NCBI GenBank assembly: GCA_024220525.1 | Contig: JAMYWO010000185.1 | Span: 1-38,553 of the forward strand | Direction: 5' to 3' | Source of the DNA: Cochliopodium minus | Lineage: Eukaryota; Discosea; Himatismenida; Cochliopodiidae | DNA length: 38,553 nt | Shown here: piece by piece, positions 1 to 11,719 of the stretch | Layout: each line of letters begins with the position of its first letter | Numbering within the stretch: the stretch's first letter is position 1 | The notes under the pieces: generated by a model | What the model saw: the letters and a program-made list of their open reading frames with translations, nothing else | What the model was told of the DNA's origin: nothing | Database searches by the model: none | Position numbers and translations under genes: made by a program

Positions 1-75
1 TAAATAAAAATAAATAAAAATAAATAAAAATAAATAAAAATAAATAAAAATAAATAAAAATAAATAAAAATAAAT
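1..75. repeat. 10-mer microsatellite at left end of piece A
   Basis: Tandem copies of the unit taaataaaaa begin at the very first base. The same 10-mer unit ends piece B at about 30565-30641. With the gene evidence this suggests that the left end of the window was once continuous with the sequence before the N at 30642. In that reading the repeat lies inside an intron of the ROCO gene. Confidence 0.9.
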
Positions 76-89
76 AATTAATTTAAGAT

Positions 90-516
90 TTAATTACCAA
101 ACTGAAATTTCTTTTTGTTACAGCAGAAAGAAACATGAATCAACAAATTGAGAGGGTTTGTATTCGAAATGGGCGTAGAAACAACATAAAGAGGATCTTT
201 GTTGCTCTCTGAGGAGGTAAGAGTTTTGTTGGAGTTGGAGAAAGTAACAAAGTCTTTGTGAATGTTATCGTACTGAAACTCCACGTTGATGTCCTTCAAG
301 TCCAAGACGCTTAAGTAATTTTTCTCTTTGGAGATGGAAGCGCAAAATTTCAGGGAATTGACTAGAGGGAAAAAGAAAATTTATTATTAAAACTAATTTT
401 AGTTTTATATTTTAATTTAATTTTTAATTTTCAATTTTTAATTTTTATTTTTTAATTTTTATTTTTTAATTTTCAATTTTTAATTTTTAATTTTTTTATT
501 TTTATTTTTATTTTTA

Positions 517-547
<31 letters not shown>

Positions 548-571
548 TTTATATTTTAATTTTTATTTTTT

Positions 572-611
<40 letters not shown>

Positions 612-1010
612 TTTATTTTTTTATTTTTATTTTTATTTTTTAATTTTTGATTTTCAATTTTTATTTCATTTCTTAATTTTATTTTTGATTTTATTTATTT
701 TATTCCAAAGATTTTTGATTTAAAAATAAATTAACTTCACGTGGTCAATAATAAAATGAAACAAAAAAATTAATTACATGCACAAAAATCAGTCAAGTTA
801 GATACATTAGAAGTGAGGAGATTCACAGACTGAAATTTCTTTCTGGAAAGATCCAAGATGGCCAGTATTTCTTGTTCATTTTCATTTTCATCATCAAAGT
901 TGATTAAGAAAGTGTTTTTCCAGTCTTTTATGGATGATTTGTCCTTGGAAAAGTCAGGTGAGTTAACATCGCAAAAACCTACAAAAGGAAATGAAACAAA
1001 ATGAAAAAAA

Positions 1011-1063
<53 letters not shown>

Positions 1064-4000
1064 AATAAATAAAATAAATAAAATAAATAAAATAAATAAA
1101 ATAAATAAATAAATAAAAAAATCTGTTAAACAAAATTAAATTAAAAAATCTGTCAAATAATTTTAAAATTAAATTAAACAATAAGTAATAAAAAAAATGT
1201 GATGAATAAAAATAAATTAACAAAAAAAAAAAAATTAATGTGAAAATAAAAAAAAAAAATATAAATATTTTAAAAAATGTTATAAACCAATCTGAATAGG
1301 ATTCTCGGGAGATGATTTCAATCTCATCCTAATTAAGATGATTTCGCTGCCCTTTTTAGAAGAGGTGGCAACCCTAAACTCATTTCGGCTCACTAAACTC
1401 TTGTACATCTGGCAGCTCTCACTCTTCTTCTTGACGGTGGTCTTATTGTGTACCATGTAAAAGTGACGACGAGAATTCTTGTCGAGTTCAAACTCAAAAT
1501 TCTCGTTTGAAAAAAAATCATTTATTTTGCAATATTCGCCTTTGTCTCCGAAAACAGTAAAAAAAGAGAATTTCTTTTTGAAAGAAGATATGGGCAACTC
1601 TATTTCCAAATTAGAACTAAAATTGCTTTCGTTAGAAATCTCTTCATTCGAAAAGTTTATTTCGTTTGAGTTTGGAGGATCATTTGCTGATGAGTAGAGA
1701 AATAGATAGTTGTTGGTGAGGAAGATGGATAGCTCGGTTTCACCTTTCAGTTTGAAGTTTTGGTTCTTGTTATCGGGTATGTTGGATTCGCCTTCTCCGT
1801 TGATTCTGAAGATAGTGTTGGAGGGTTTGATTAGTTTTGTGTTTGCATAACAAAATCCTAAAAAAAAAATCGATTTCAAAAAATTCAATTTAAAATTAAA
1901 ATAAAAAAAAAATTTTTAATATAAAATAGGATTTAATCCAAAAAAATATTTTTTAATTTAAAAAAAAAAAAAAAAATTGAAGCTTTACCTATAACAAAAG
2001 ATTTTGGGTTTTGAACCCTCAATTTTAACTTCATAAAAAACTTGCCAGAATCAGACAGAATGGGGTTGGTTGACACAAAACTAGATTGGAGAAAAGAGGA
2101 GTTCTCCACCTTCCGGTTGTCCTTGCTGTAAACGTTGCCACTTTTCGAAAACCTTTGCTTTTCTTTGGACATAAACAAGAGATATTTGCCACTGTTGATT
2201 TTGGTCTCAATGCTCCTCTCTTGGATAAGTCTTCTGAGTTTGTCGATGTTCTCGATGGTAGAAAAGTTTTCGTTGACGAGATCGGAAGGTTGGAGCTTAA
2301 GCATATTCAGATAGACTCGCAGTTTTTGGAAACAGGTGTCTATGGTTATCCTCTTGTTGATATCTTTCGAGATCATCTTCTCTATGATTGCTTTCTTAAT
2401 TCCAGCAAGGGGAGAGTTTTGTCCAACCATCCACGTGCACAGCGAAGAAAAACAGACACCCATGGAATAGATATCACTGCCGTAGCTTTCGTCCTGGTTG
2501 TTTTGTTCGATTGGGCTGTAGTTGTGAGTAAAAGTGTTGAATCTTAGGTTGTAGGGAACATCCACATGCGAAGAGGATCCGAAATCAATGAGGATGTAAC
2601 TCAATTTCTCGTTCTTTTTGTAGTAAATAAAGTTCTCGAGTTTGATGTCTCTGTGTAGGAACCCCTTTTCGTGCATCTTCTTCAATTCGTTCAACAAAAT
2701 ATACATGATCCTCAAAAACTCCATCTCTTTGACTTCAAAAGATTTCCCCTTAAAATAATCCGAGAAATTCTGCATGTTTTTCCCGTTTATCAACTCCATG
2801 ACAATGTATTTCTTTGGAATATTTTTTTCTATGTCATCCAAAGAACATAACAATCGAGGCGTTTGCAATTCAGGAATTAGTCTTCCAATCGTTTCAAGAC
2901 TTTTTGTTTCCCTTTTGGAGTATTCGACCATATCATCCTTGATCATTTCTTTTATTGCAACTAATTCTTTTGTCTCAAGGTGCTTTGCTATGAAAATCCT
3001 CCCAAACCCTCCTTGCCCGACTGTCTTTTTTTTTAAAAGAAATAAAAAACAATGTAAATAAAAGAGAAAGAAAAGTAAAATTTACTTTTAAAATTCCAAA
3101 CTGATTTTGAATCAAAAATTTTTTTCCACAAAACTTGCAATTTCTTTCACTTCCAAGGTAAACAGTCAATCCACAAAACAAACATTTGTACTTAAAAAAA
3201 AAGAGTTTTTAGACATGTCCAAAATTTACAACTTTGTTAGCGGATATAAAATTTTTACTAACAAATTTTAAACTGTTGTAAAATTTTGAACATCTCTAAA
3301 GAGTTTTAAATAAAAAAAAAGTTTTAAAATTTTCACCCTAGATTCTGTATCAACTTTCGAGTTTACTTGAGATGCTCTCAAGAGTTTATCGTTGGAAAAT
3401 CTGATGATAAAATTGAATTGTTTAAAGCCAGGTCTGAACGATTTGTTCAAATTCTCGGGAATAGGCTCCACTTCGGAATTAGCCCAATTGTGCATGAAAT
3501 ACTCTACTATGTCACTAATTTTTTCGACCAACACTTTAGGATTGTCGTCAGTCTTGATTTTGATCGAGAGAATCTCATTGTATGATTTCTTTGAGTATTC
3601 CATTCTGCTCATTATTTCTTTGTCAGCTTCTAGGAATTCTACTTCTACCAGAACATCTTTTTTGGAGCTTTCAAAGAAAATCAAGAAGCCTAAAATTAAT
3701 TTGTTTATCAGTGAAAATTTGTTAAATATTTTTTTTTTAACCATCCTTCCAATAAATTTCAGATTTTATTATCCCACTATCCGAACAAGCCTTTCTCATC
3801 TTGAAGAAAAATATTTTCCAAAAGGAAGAATGTTTGAAGAGAATTAAATAGTTTAGGTTCCACACGTTTTCGTAAGTGAGACGTTTGTAATCAAGGTCGT
3901 TCTCCCCTAACTGAATATTAGTAGGTTTGGAATCTGGGAACAAAAGAGGGACTATGTAGTTTTTCTTGATTTGGTACTGACCAGTTTGTTGTCGGCTCTC

Positions 4001-7000
4001 AATCAGCAAAAGATTGTATTTCATCAAAATTCTTTCAAGATACTCCAACTTGATCTTGTGCATGCACTCTTTGGAAATCTCGACGAGAGAGAATTCGTCA
4101 AACGTGTAAAAAAGCTGAGAAAAATTGCACTTTTTAATCCTGTGGTTTTCGTTTTCTTTCTCCATGTTCTCCTCAAAAATTGTCTTGGTGATTTCACTCT
4201 TGACCAAATGCATCTCAATTTCGTTGATTCTAGTGACTAAAGTCCCAAAACTAAGTTTGTCTACATTTGATTTTACTTTGAGAATCTCATCTGTCCAAAT
4301 ATCTTCAATGTATACATCACTATCAACTTTTCCTTTTATATCTTTCAAAACACCCCCGGAAATCTGCAAAACTTTTTCGAGTAGAGTCTTGGCAACATAT
4401 TCTTCCTTCCTTAAAACTTCTTCCTCTTCTCTTCCAAATCTATTCAACAAGAGTTCACTAGCTTCGTAGTGGATTGTCTCGAACAAAACTTCAATTTTCA
4501 TTCTTCCTCTATCTATTATGGCCTTTATAACTAAATAAATTCGTATAAAACAATAATAATTTGTTATGAAAACTTTTTTTACCATTGTTGAACCAAGATG
4601 GTTGGGATATCAAGATATCTTTCAAGTGAGGATCATCAAAGTAGATAATCATACCCAATTTGTGGAGGTCAGTCAATATGTTCTCTAAATTATTGATGCA
4701 GTCCAATATCTGCTGTTTTCTAAAAGGATCACCTTCCACCTCGAGATGGTTTGAAAGTTCTTGACGAATGGAGAGAACATTGACCAAAGGGACAAAATCT
4801 TTATCACCATCCTCTTCCATGGAAAACTCCTCACTGCTTTTTCCCTTGTTAAGAGGTTTTAAAATACTCGAGATATCAATACTGCTGGCTTCCATATTGA
4901 AAGAGTAAGAATTGAAATAGCTCCATTCAGTGATGACCACTTCGTTTCCTTTGTAGCTGCTAGAAGTAAAGCCAACACAACACTTTTCGGGAAAGATGTG
5001 ATTCAAGTTAATTTTGTTGCAATCAAACTCTAAATTCTCATCAAAAATGATTTGTAGGAGCATGTTTTCTCCGTCATAGATAATCTCAGCCACATGCTCT
5101 TTTCCGTCATTCAATTTTACTGACAGTTTTGTGAGGTTGAAACAAATGATCTCCGATTTCTTGTGATTACTACTACAAGTCTTTTCGTCATTGTTCAAAA
5201 TAGCAATGTGATTATCACTTGGGTCCCTGCTTTTGAAGTTCTTCGCACAATCAAACTCTATTGCCAAACAAGACTTCATCCCATCAAATCCCAAGCCTTC
5301 CCCCTTGTTCCCTATTGCTTTGGTTAAGCGTGGATCATTATGTAGAACAAACGCAAATCCTTCCGCTTTAGAATCAGCGATGAACTTGAATTTAGTAGAA
5401 AACCCATGTTGAATATTAACAAAGTTTTTGGACCACACCGCAGATGCACTTTGTTTTGAAGTACAAAGATGGAGTTGTTTCCCAACCAGTGATGAATGGA
5501 TCAAATCAAAGTCTTCCTCTTTCAATGACATGTTTCCTTTGGAAGAAATGATTGTTTCTTTCTTCAGAAAGTTTTCCAAATAACTTTTTCCTTTGGAGAG
5601 CTTCGATTGAGGTTTTTTATTCACAATTTTTTTTTTCAAAGTGGCTGAAAGATTAATGAAATTTTGCTTTTTAGAAATATGATTGATGAGATCATTGACG
5701 ATTTTGTGGGAAATATCTGTGGAGAGGGTTTTGTCAGTATCATCATATTCCTTCGATAAAATATTGACCAATTCGCTGATTCCTGACTCGTCCAAATCTT
5801 CTTCGCGACCCTTCAAGCAATGGAAGTATATTTCTTTATTCAACTCTTTATCTTTAAACATATGAAACTTCAATTTTATTCCATTGTTTTCGATAGTAGA
5901 TTTGATTTCTAAAATGTAAAAAATTTTATTTTTATTTTAAAATATAAATATAAATATTTGAATAAAATTTTGACACAAAAATCCATACTTTCGTTGATCT
6001 TGTCTATCTTTTTGTTAATTTCCTTTTGTCTTTCGTTCTCTTGCTGAACGAGATTACAAATACTTTTCTCTATCTTGTCAAATTTTGTTCCAACAAGAAG
6101 AACAGGTGATTCTAGACCAACTTGAGACTGAAGGAAATGAAACCTTTTAAAATATAATATTTTTAATATACAATGGAAATTTATTAATGTATCTTTTAAT
6201 ATATTAAAAATTTTGGAAATACCAATATAACAACTTGTTTTTCAGGGGTATTTCCTCCAAATTGTCTGATAACTCAAACAAAAGAATATAAACACATCCT
6301 TCATTAAATCAAACTAATTAAAATTACGAATAAAAAGATCAAAATGATTTACCTGTGGAAAAGAAAAAAGTATGTCCAATGTGATACTCTTCATGTCCAG
6401 CAAAATCCCAAACAGAAAAACCTTTTTTTTTGGAAATAATATTATAACAGTGTTTGTTTTGTTGGTAAGAATATTTACAAATTCCCTTTTCTTTGTTCTC
6501 CCATTGCATTATATCCACACCATGAGTCATCATGTTCTCTTTCTTGATTTTTTGTACATCTCTCCAACATTGGTAGTTGTTTTCACCAGAAGATCCGATC
6601 AATCTTTTTTTCAAGGTGGTTTTTCCAACATTTTCGCAGCCAACTTTGTTATAAAAAATAAAAAAATGAAAAAATTGTTTTTTATTTAAAAAGAGAACTC
6701 TATTTACCAATCATTATTCTTATACCCTCGAATGTCCTCCTCCTCTGCTCCACTATTTCGTTTCCTTTATCATCATAAAACACAAAAAACTCCTTCCCCT
6801 TTATTTTGATAATCCCATCCCTCCTAATTCCGTTTTCAATGACACCAAGATAATAGTCAGAGTTATCCAATTCTTTGAGAAAAATTGTCCCTCGGCCACT
6901 ATAAGGCTGCCCGCTTTTCCATTGACCTTCCCAAATGACTTGATCCCTCTCCTTGAAAAGCTTTCCTTTTCCTTCTAGCTTCCCATTTACCCATTTACCC

Positions 7001-8601
7001 TCAAATTTCATCAAAAACTTTTCTTTGTCGAAATAAGTAAGTGATCCATGTCCATCGAAACTTTGGTCCAATTTATGTGAAAGCAGATTCCCCTGGAATA
7101 TGCCCATGATCCCATTTTTCACAAAAACAAAGCGAGAATCCTTTTCCGAAAACTTGAATTCAAAAACAAAACTGTTTCCTTTTGAACCATAATTCACCAA
7201 AAAAAGTATCATATCCAAAGAAGCATTTGGATCTCCACAAACTATCTTGAGAGGTTCCTCTTTCATAAGATTCAAATCGGCTTTATAACAAACCAAATAC
7301 TTGATGATGTGAGTGTGCGACAAGTCGAAAGAACACTGAAGCGGAGGGATTTTATAGCGCTTGTGATTTTTTTTTTTTTGATCATTACTTGGTTGAAAAG
7401 ATATTGGAAAATCACTATCTGAATCAGGACTGAATCTGCTCCCTGTGAATAATCCCCTCTTATTAGGAACTTTAATACGATGAACAGGTAGATTTAAGTG
7501 TTGAGAACCATATGTTTTTAGTGATGTTTTAGAGAAAGGCTTTTGAGGATTCAAGTCGGCATTATTTTCTACAAGTATTTTGACTACTCCAAGTGATGCC
7601 ATCTTGTTGCTACATGCAACACCAAGCGAGTCCAAATTGTTTTCGTTCATGGCAGTGATGTTTGATTTGCCTTCAACCAATAATCTTACGACTTCTTCTA
7701 AAATGATGTTTTTGGATTCGCAAAGAGTCTGTAGTGGAATATTCTTCACATCATTGGTTAAATTGACGTCACATTCGTTTTCTAGAAAGAGTTTCACTGC
7801 TTCGGGTGAAACAGACTCGTTGGAACAAAGAAAGTGGAGAGGTGTGTTTCCATGGTTTTCTTTGCAGTTCATATCGGCTTTCACTGCTATCAGGAATGCT
7901 ATGATATCCAACTGCAAATGTTTATTCTTGCAAAGGATATGGAGTGGTGTTTCTTTATCGTTATTTCTCCCATCTATTTCTATGTTTTTGTGATTGAACA
8001 AATATTTGATATATTCTAAGCTTATATTCTCATTTCTTATCAATGGCATGTGGATTGGATCATATTTAAAAGATTTTTCTTCCTCTGAACTTTTTAAAAT
8101 CATCATCCTCACCAAACTGTAAAATGAATTTTCAATATTCTTTTGATTCTTCGCCGATATTTCAAAAAAGAGTATCCCCTCCATCTTCGCTATTTGCTTT
8201 CCTTCTTCGTATTGCACTTCCCTCTTATCTTTATGTTCACAATCACTTCCGATTAATATTATTGGTATTGTCTCCGACTTCATCTTTTTTATTGATTTTA
8301 TGTAATTCGCTGTGCATTCAAATGATTTTTTATCGGTGATTGAATATATCACAAAGAATCCATCTGATTTGCTCATAAATTGCAAATTCATTTCTTCTTT
8401 TATATTTTCCTTGATTTCTATCAATCCCAAATAACAATTTATTCCATCAATTTCTTTGATCAATTCTCCTTTATCTTGTTATGTGATTCAAATATATTCA
8501 AAAATTTTTTTTTTTTTCCTACCACCATAATGATTTATATACAATGCCCTTCCAGAATTAGGTGCTCCACAAAAAGAGATATTTGGTTTGAATTCACTCA
8601 T
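90..8601 (-). CDS. ROCO-family kinase: Ras-like, ankyrin, MORN, Roc, L-type lectin, COR, Zn ribbon, kinase
   Basis: Thirteen exons, all joining in frame: 8601-8523, 8474-6708, 6643-6353, 6298-6223, 6143-5989, 5908-4583, 4530-3742, 3689-3337, 3190-3086, 3024-1989, 1857-1288, 978-778 and 361-90 (stop), giving about 2,339 aa. Domains seen in order: a Ras-like domain (residues ~1-165) with degenerate P-loop GAPNSGRA; ankyrin repeats (~170-330); MORN-like repeats (~440-590); a Roc GTPase with P-loop GCENVGKTT (~617), DFAGHEEY (~695) and GTKFDK; a legume-type lectin domain (~915-1130, GFAFVLHNDPR, LAIEFDC); COR; a CxxC...CxxC zinc ribbon; and a kinase from ~1648 (GQGGFGR, VAIK, HRDIKLEN, DFGSS). 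The Roc, COR and kinase motifs are intact, so an active cytosolic signalling kinase is inferred. The stop at 90 may be intronic: a phase-1 donor after base 98 fits exons at 30542-29778 and would give 2,568 aa. The joins were made by eye. Confidence 0.88.
362..777 (-). other. 416-nt low-complexity intron of the ROCO gene
   Basis: The stretch between ROCO exons 12 and 13 is nearly all (TTTTTATT)n, (TTTTAATT)n and similar AT tracts. The donor is GTAATT at 777 and the acceptor is CTCTAG at 362, read on the minus strand. It is long for this window, where most introns are 40-150 nt. No conserved reading frame or RNA is visible in it. Confidence 0.75.
1016..1118. repeat. (aaat)n / (aaaat)n microsatellite in ROCO intron
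   Basis: About 100 bases of aaat units, then aaaat-type units, lie in the 309-nt intron between ROCO exons 11 and 12 (979-1287). An open frame rich in Phe, Tyr and Ile on the minus strand here is only the translation of the repeat. Confidence 0.9.
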
Positions 8602-8663
8602 TCTCTTAACAAATTTTTTTATTTTGTAAAATAAAAAAAATATATAAATTAAAAAAATAAAAA
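8602..8663. promoter_or_regulatory. 62-bp divergent promoter between ROCO and zinc-finger genes
   Basis: The ATG of the ROCO gene (minus, 8601) and the ATG of the TRAF-type zinc-finger gene (plus, 8664) are only 62 bp apart. The gap is almost pure A/T with a T-run on the left and A-runs on the right. It must hold both 5' leaders and the promoter elements, unless transcription starts inside the neighbouring gene. No defined motif is claimed. Confidence 0.5.
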
Positions 8664-9252
8664 ATGAAAGAAAATAATGAGAGAAGGATGTTCAATTGCC
8701 CCAAAAATTGCAATCAAATGATGTTTGATGATGAATTTGAGAAGCATTTCAAAGCAAATTGCCCGAATACAATTATTTCTTGTATTGGATGCAAAATGAA
8801 AGATAAAAGGCAAAAAAAAAAAAAAATTTTTTCTTTTTGATTAACCTTTCATAATTTATTCTAGATCTGTCATTTCAATCCATGAAAATATATGCATGGC
8901 GGCGAAAGATTATCAAATTATGAAATTAAATGAGAATAAGATAGGTAAAAATATCTATTATTGTTGCATATACTTTGACAAATAAATTAATTTATCAGAA
9001 TTGGAAAATAAATTGAAAAGATATAAATTGGTAAAAGCATATGAGAATATGCAGGAAGCAGAAAGAAAACTCTCCAAATTTGAGAATAGAAATGTTTTTA
9101 GAAACAAAATCCATGATCTGATGATATTTGTATCGTGTATTTTATATCTTTACAGTTTCAAAAAAAGATCTACAAGAGATCTTGCAGAGATCTCTTATTT
9201 TTCTGAACCTTTCAAGAATTTCTTTTATCTTATTAAAAATAATTATCTTTGA
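8664..9252 (+). CDS. small TRAF-type zinc-finger protein with C-terminal coiled coil
   Basis: Three exons, 8664-8809, 8865-8944 and 8999-9252, give 159 aa. The N-terminus has paired Cys/His positions (CPKNC...H...CP, then CIGCKMKDKR...H...C) that fit one or two TRAF-type zinc fingers. A charged helical stretch follows (~80-115), then a short hydrophobic segment (LMIFVSCILYLY) that could be a membrane anchor or part of a helix. Intron 1 has a GC donor (AG|GCAAAA); no GT donor would keep the zinc-finger frame. The gene diverges from the ROCO gene. TRAF-like fingers usually mediate protein contacts; no RING is seen, so ligase activity is not claimed. Moderate confidence in the model, low in function. 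Confidence 0.6.
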
Positions 9253-9406
9253 ATTTTCCATATGGAAAGATAAAATTTTCTATTAATTTATCATGTTTTG
9301 GATAACCAAATTTACCTGTTTATTGAAAAGTTTCATGAAAATTTTAACTGAAGAAAAAAAATAAAAATAAAGATCCACATTCAAAAAATCACATCATAAT
9401 CAACAA

Positions 9407-10111
9407 ATGAATCCCCAAAAATTAGATATTCTTGAAAAGATAGACTATAATCAGAATGGAATTGTTTATTCTTTGTATAAATTAAAAAATTCAATAATTC
9501 TTCAAGCCAATCACAACAAATCAATCTGGAAGGCTGAATTATCAAGGTCAAATTATCATGATGTAATCCCCACAATCAAATCAAACACTCCATGGAGTCA
9601 AATAGTTGACATATTGATCGATATATTCAAAAAAGAATTGGATTCTATCTTCAGCACTGATCCATCTTCTGATAATCTCATATTGTGCTGCAATGATAAA
9701 TTTGCTTTGAAATATATTGGAAAATTGAATATAACATTGAAAAGAATGGATAAAGAGGATTATAATCAGAATAATTTAATAGAGGAGATAGAATCGAGAT
9801 TGAATAAATCTTCCTTGGGCTTATTTGAGATACAAAACATTATGAATTTGATATTTCAGTTTCAAAAACAAGAAAAACAACAGATGGAGGAAGAAATCAC
9901 AAAATTAAGGGATACCATCGAATTACACCTGAAAGAGCAAGAGATTTTACGTAATTCTCACAACCAGATGGTCCATACCTTTAGCAATCAGTTCATGTTA
10001 TTGAAGCAACAAATATCCTATTTAAAAGAAAGGGATAATCCTCATCAATCATCCCAAGACACAAAATTAAATGAACATATCAACAAAATTAAAAATCCCT
10101 TTAATTTCTGA
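9407..10111 (+). CDS. possible XRCC4-superfamily (XLF/PAXX-like) coiled-coil protein
   Basis: Single exon, 234 aa, with ATG after an A-rich leader. Residues ~1-130 alternate short beta-like stretches with a helical insert. The pattern SIILQ...IWKAEL, then a ~20-residue helix, then LILCC...LKYIGKLNITL resembles the head domain of XLF/PAXX. Residues ~140-215 form a clear coiled coil with heptad Leu/Ile/Met (EEEITKLRDTIELHLKEQ). The tail is short and ends KIKNPFNF. Family knowledge: such proteins bridge Ku and ligase IV in non-homologous end joining, while SAS-6 and CCDC61 share the fold in centrioles. The assignment rests on architecture and weak resemblance only; an unrelated coiled-coil protein is equally possible. 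Confidence 0.4.
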   Translation: MNPQKLDILEKIDYNQNGIVYSLYKLKNSIILQANHNKSIWKAELSRSNYHDVIPTIKSNTPWSQIVDILIDIFKKELDSIFSTDPSSDNLILCCNDKFALKYIGKLNITLKRMDKEDYNQNNLIEEIESRLNKSSLGLFEIQNIMNLIFQFQKQEKQQMEEEITKLRDTIELHLKEQEILRNSHNQMVHTFSNQFMLLKQQISYLKERDNPHQSSQDTKLNEHINKIKNPFNF

Positions 10112-10192
10112 ATATCAAATTGATCGAGCAATAACAATTTTTTTTTTTTTTTATTTGAGAAATTATCAATAATATAAAAAAAAAAATAGGAG

Positions 10193-11584
10193 ATGATCCA
10201 CGATGATGTTATTTGGGATCTTATAAACAATGGATTTTGTTCATTTAAAATTGCGTAATACCAATCTTATAGATTTGAATCATTTACATAAATTTATCTC
10301 GAATTCAAATTTTTTTCTCAAAAAAATTATTCCCTTTATTAATTTTTTTTCCTTTCTTTGCAGAAATATATCACAAACATTTTGTAGAAATAAATACAAT
10401 CTCACAGGTATATGCAGTAAAAAAAATTGTCCATTGGCAAACAGCAAATATGCAACTATCAGAGAAATAAGAGGTAAATAAATAGAAGAATATAAAATTA
10501 AGGATTAATATAAGAATGAAAACATCAATGATTTATATCAATAGATTTGTTTTTATATCAATAAATAAATTCCCTATCAATGAAAACATAAAATTCGAAA
10601 TAATTTGAATTTTAAATAGGAAAGGTATATTTGTTCATGAAGGAAGTGGAAAGAGCTCATTGCCCTCAATATCTTTGGGAGAAAGTAAAACTGTCTAATA
10701 ACTACGGAGAAGCAATGAAGCAACTAGACAAACACTTGGAGTTTTGGCCAGGATGGCAGGTTAATACCTTTTTTTTTTCAACAACATTTTTTCTTACTTT
10801 TATTTTTTGATTTTAAAGGTAAACAAATGCAAAGAAAGATTGACGAGAATCTCGCAGTATCTCATCCGAATGAGGAAACTCAAGCTCAACGTCCACAACA
10901 AGTTGGTGCGTATTAACAAGAAAGTAGAAAAGAGAGAAAGGAGAAGGTTTTTTTAAAATTTTCATTATTTTTTTTAATTTTTTCTAAATTTTAATTTTTT
11001 CTCAAATTTTAGAGAGGCTGGTGCTTTGAGAGCTGCTCGTTTGAAAAAATCGATCACCTCCGAGCTTTTGGATAGATTGAAAGCAGGAAACTACAATGAC
11101 ATCTATGAGTTGCCCAACGAAGAAGAAGAGGAAGAAAGTAAGTTTTATTAAAAATTTTTTTTACATATTATTATTTTTTATTTTTTTTTAAAAAAACCTT
11201 AAACTTTCTTTTTTTTTTCTAGAAGAGGCAAACGAAGACGAGGAAGAAGAAGTTGAAGAAGAAGATGAAGAACAACAAGAAAACGATTTGGAGTACTTCG
11301 TTGAAGCTGAGAGTGATGATGACTTGGAAGACAGTAATCACATATTTTTCAATCTAATTTTTTATTTTAAATTTTTTAATTTTTTATTTTAAATTTTTTA
11401 ATTTAAATTTTTTTTTTTTTAAAATTTAGTTATTCAAAAGTATAACAAAGAGGATCAAGAAATGGAGAAGAAAAGAAAAAACAAAGAGGATAGCGAAGAG
11501 GATGGCAAGAAGAAGAGGAGGGCTCATCGCAGAATGGAGGTTGAAGAGGTTATTGAGATGAACAGATCCAAATCTAGAAATTAA
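10193..11584 (+). CDS. MAK16: MAK16, nucleolar 60S ribosome biogenesis protein
   Basis: Seven exons, all in frame: 10193-10254, 10364-10473, 10620-10759, 10819-10946, 11013-11137, 11223-11333 and 11430-11584, giving 276 aa. The N-terminus reads [19 protein letters not shown], then [13 protein letters not shown] and [13 protein letters not shown], which is the highly conserved MAK16 core. [23 protein letters not shown] and a basic [18 protein letters not shown] block follow. The C-terminus is acidic, then Lys/Arg-rich, as usual for nucleolar assembly factors. Family knowledge: Mak16 works in early pre-60S particles with the Rpf1-Nsa1-Rrp1 group. The length is near that of yeast and animal proteins. 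No oddities. Confidence 0.95.
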
Positions 11585-11719
11585 AAACCTCCCACCCTTG
11601 TTTTTAACCTTTTTCTTGGAAAACAAAAAATTCAAAAGGAGTTTCCACTTTAGAATATTTTTTTTTATTTGTTTGTTATAAAAATGCCTTATTAAATTAT
11701 TATTTCTTTAAAAAAAAAA

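Noticed and set aside
963-1223. Tyr/Phe/Ile-rich frame on the minus strand
   Set aside because: Pure translation of the (aaat)n microsatellite within a ROCO intron.
2086-2547. Plus-strand 153-residue frame opposite the ROCO kinase
   Set aside because: It lies wholly antisense to conserved kinase codons (HRDIKLEN, DFGSS) and resembles no family.
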